Assembly (NCBI RefSeq): GCF_902148855.1
Contig: NC_043978.1
Coordinates: 31,494,686 to 31,558,685 of the forward strand
Source of the DNA: Sphaeramia orbicularis
Lineage: Eukaryota > Chordata > Actinopteri > Kurtiformes > Apogonidae
Direction of reading: 5' to 3'
DNA length: 64,000 nucleotides
Shown here: piece by piece, positions 63,465 through 64,000 of the stretch
Layout: the number at the start of each line of letters is the position of its first letter
How positions within the stretch are numbered: the stretch's first letter is position 1
Program-made: the position numbers and the translations under genes
The notes under the pieces: model-generated
What the model saw: the letters and a program-made list of their open reading frames with translations, nothing else
The model's database searches: none
What the model was told of the DNA's origin: nothing

Positions 63465-64000
63465 CTTTGAAAGGCACAAACCAACATGAAACTAGATCAC
63501 TGAGAATTCGTTATACCACTTCAACCTGTGGTATTGGATAAGTGTGCAGAGAAATGAAGTGATAACAGTGAAGATATGCCTTTTTTAAGGACAGGAAATC
63601 ACTCAAACTAACATGTAACAACAATTTTATGCACAATAATCCTGTGATTCGATCAGATTTATTTAAAACCCTGTGTTTTTGTTACACTGCCTGGTGTTTG
63701 CACATCACTGGGATCAAAATGCTTTATTTCCATTACAATTAATATGTACCTGTTCTACATACATAGGACAGGTACATATATATTAATATAATTTGTAATA
63801 TTGTATGTTTTTGTGTTTAAATCATGTTTTTAGTTTCACACACCACAGAAGGTAAAATGCGCAGGAAAATGTGGGAGCAGAAGGTTTTTGTTGCTATGTA
63901 GAAACAGAGAAGACATGACAGATTGGATTACATGAGGGTGTTTACTTGTTTTCACCTACAATTCTCACACTTCCGTACCCTTCGGTTCAGTAAGCCCAAA

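Overview
The window is nuclear DNA from a ray-finned fish, probably a percomorph; I cannot name the species. Support comes from multi-exon genes with short GT-AG introns, vertebrate orthologues that read through every inferred splice junction, and a dense load of fish-type DNA transposons, LINE tails and a tRNA-derived SINE. No prokaryotic feature, CRISPR array, rRNA gene or real tRNA gene was seen.

Genes in order: (1) 663-13493, minus, an ARHGEF33-like Rho guanine-nucleotide exchange factor with 11 coding exons. (2) 18334-21533, plus, cdkn3, a CDK-associated dual-specificity phosphatase. (3) 24671-30139, minus, cnih1 (cornichon). (4) 31886-34175, plus, an open THAP-plus-DDE transposase of the ISL2EU type, followed on the opposite strand (34528-35386) by the decayed YqaJ-nuclease/PHD-finger gene of the same element. 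(5) 39067-42243, minus, gmfb, which has an AT-AC (U12-type) intron. (6) 44094-47849, plus, lgals3 (galectin-3) with an enlarged Gly/Pro-rich tail. (7) 49991-54100, plus, synj2bp (mitochondrial outer-membrane PDZ protein). (8) 59215 to the window end, plus, the first two coding exons of a desi2-like deSUMOylating peptidase. The cdkn3-cnih1-gmfb-lgals3 order matches a segment of human 14q22. Two pairs are head to head: the ARHGEF33-like gene with cdkn3, and gmfb with lgals3.

The host genes do not form one pathway. They are neighbours by ancestry: Rho signalling, cell-cycle phosphatase, ER export, actin-branch control, lectin, mitochondrial scaffold, SUMO/ubiquitin-like peptidase.

Introns and intergenic DNA are shaped by transposition. 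There are hAT-type MITEs with 8-bp target duplications, piggyBac-like MITEs bounded by TTAA, a several-layer nest at 1407-3813, a 5'-truncated LINE inserted across the stop codon of the ARHGEF33-like gene, a Tc1/mariner fossil and a BED-finger hAT deletion derivative. The strongest leads are the ISL2EU transposase, open but changed at two catalytic positions, and the AT-AC intron of gmfb.
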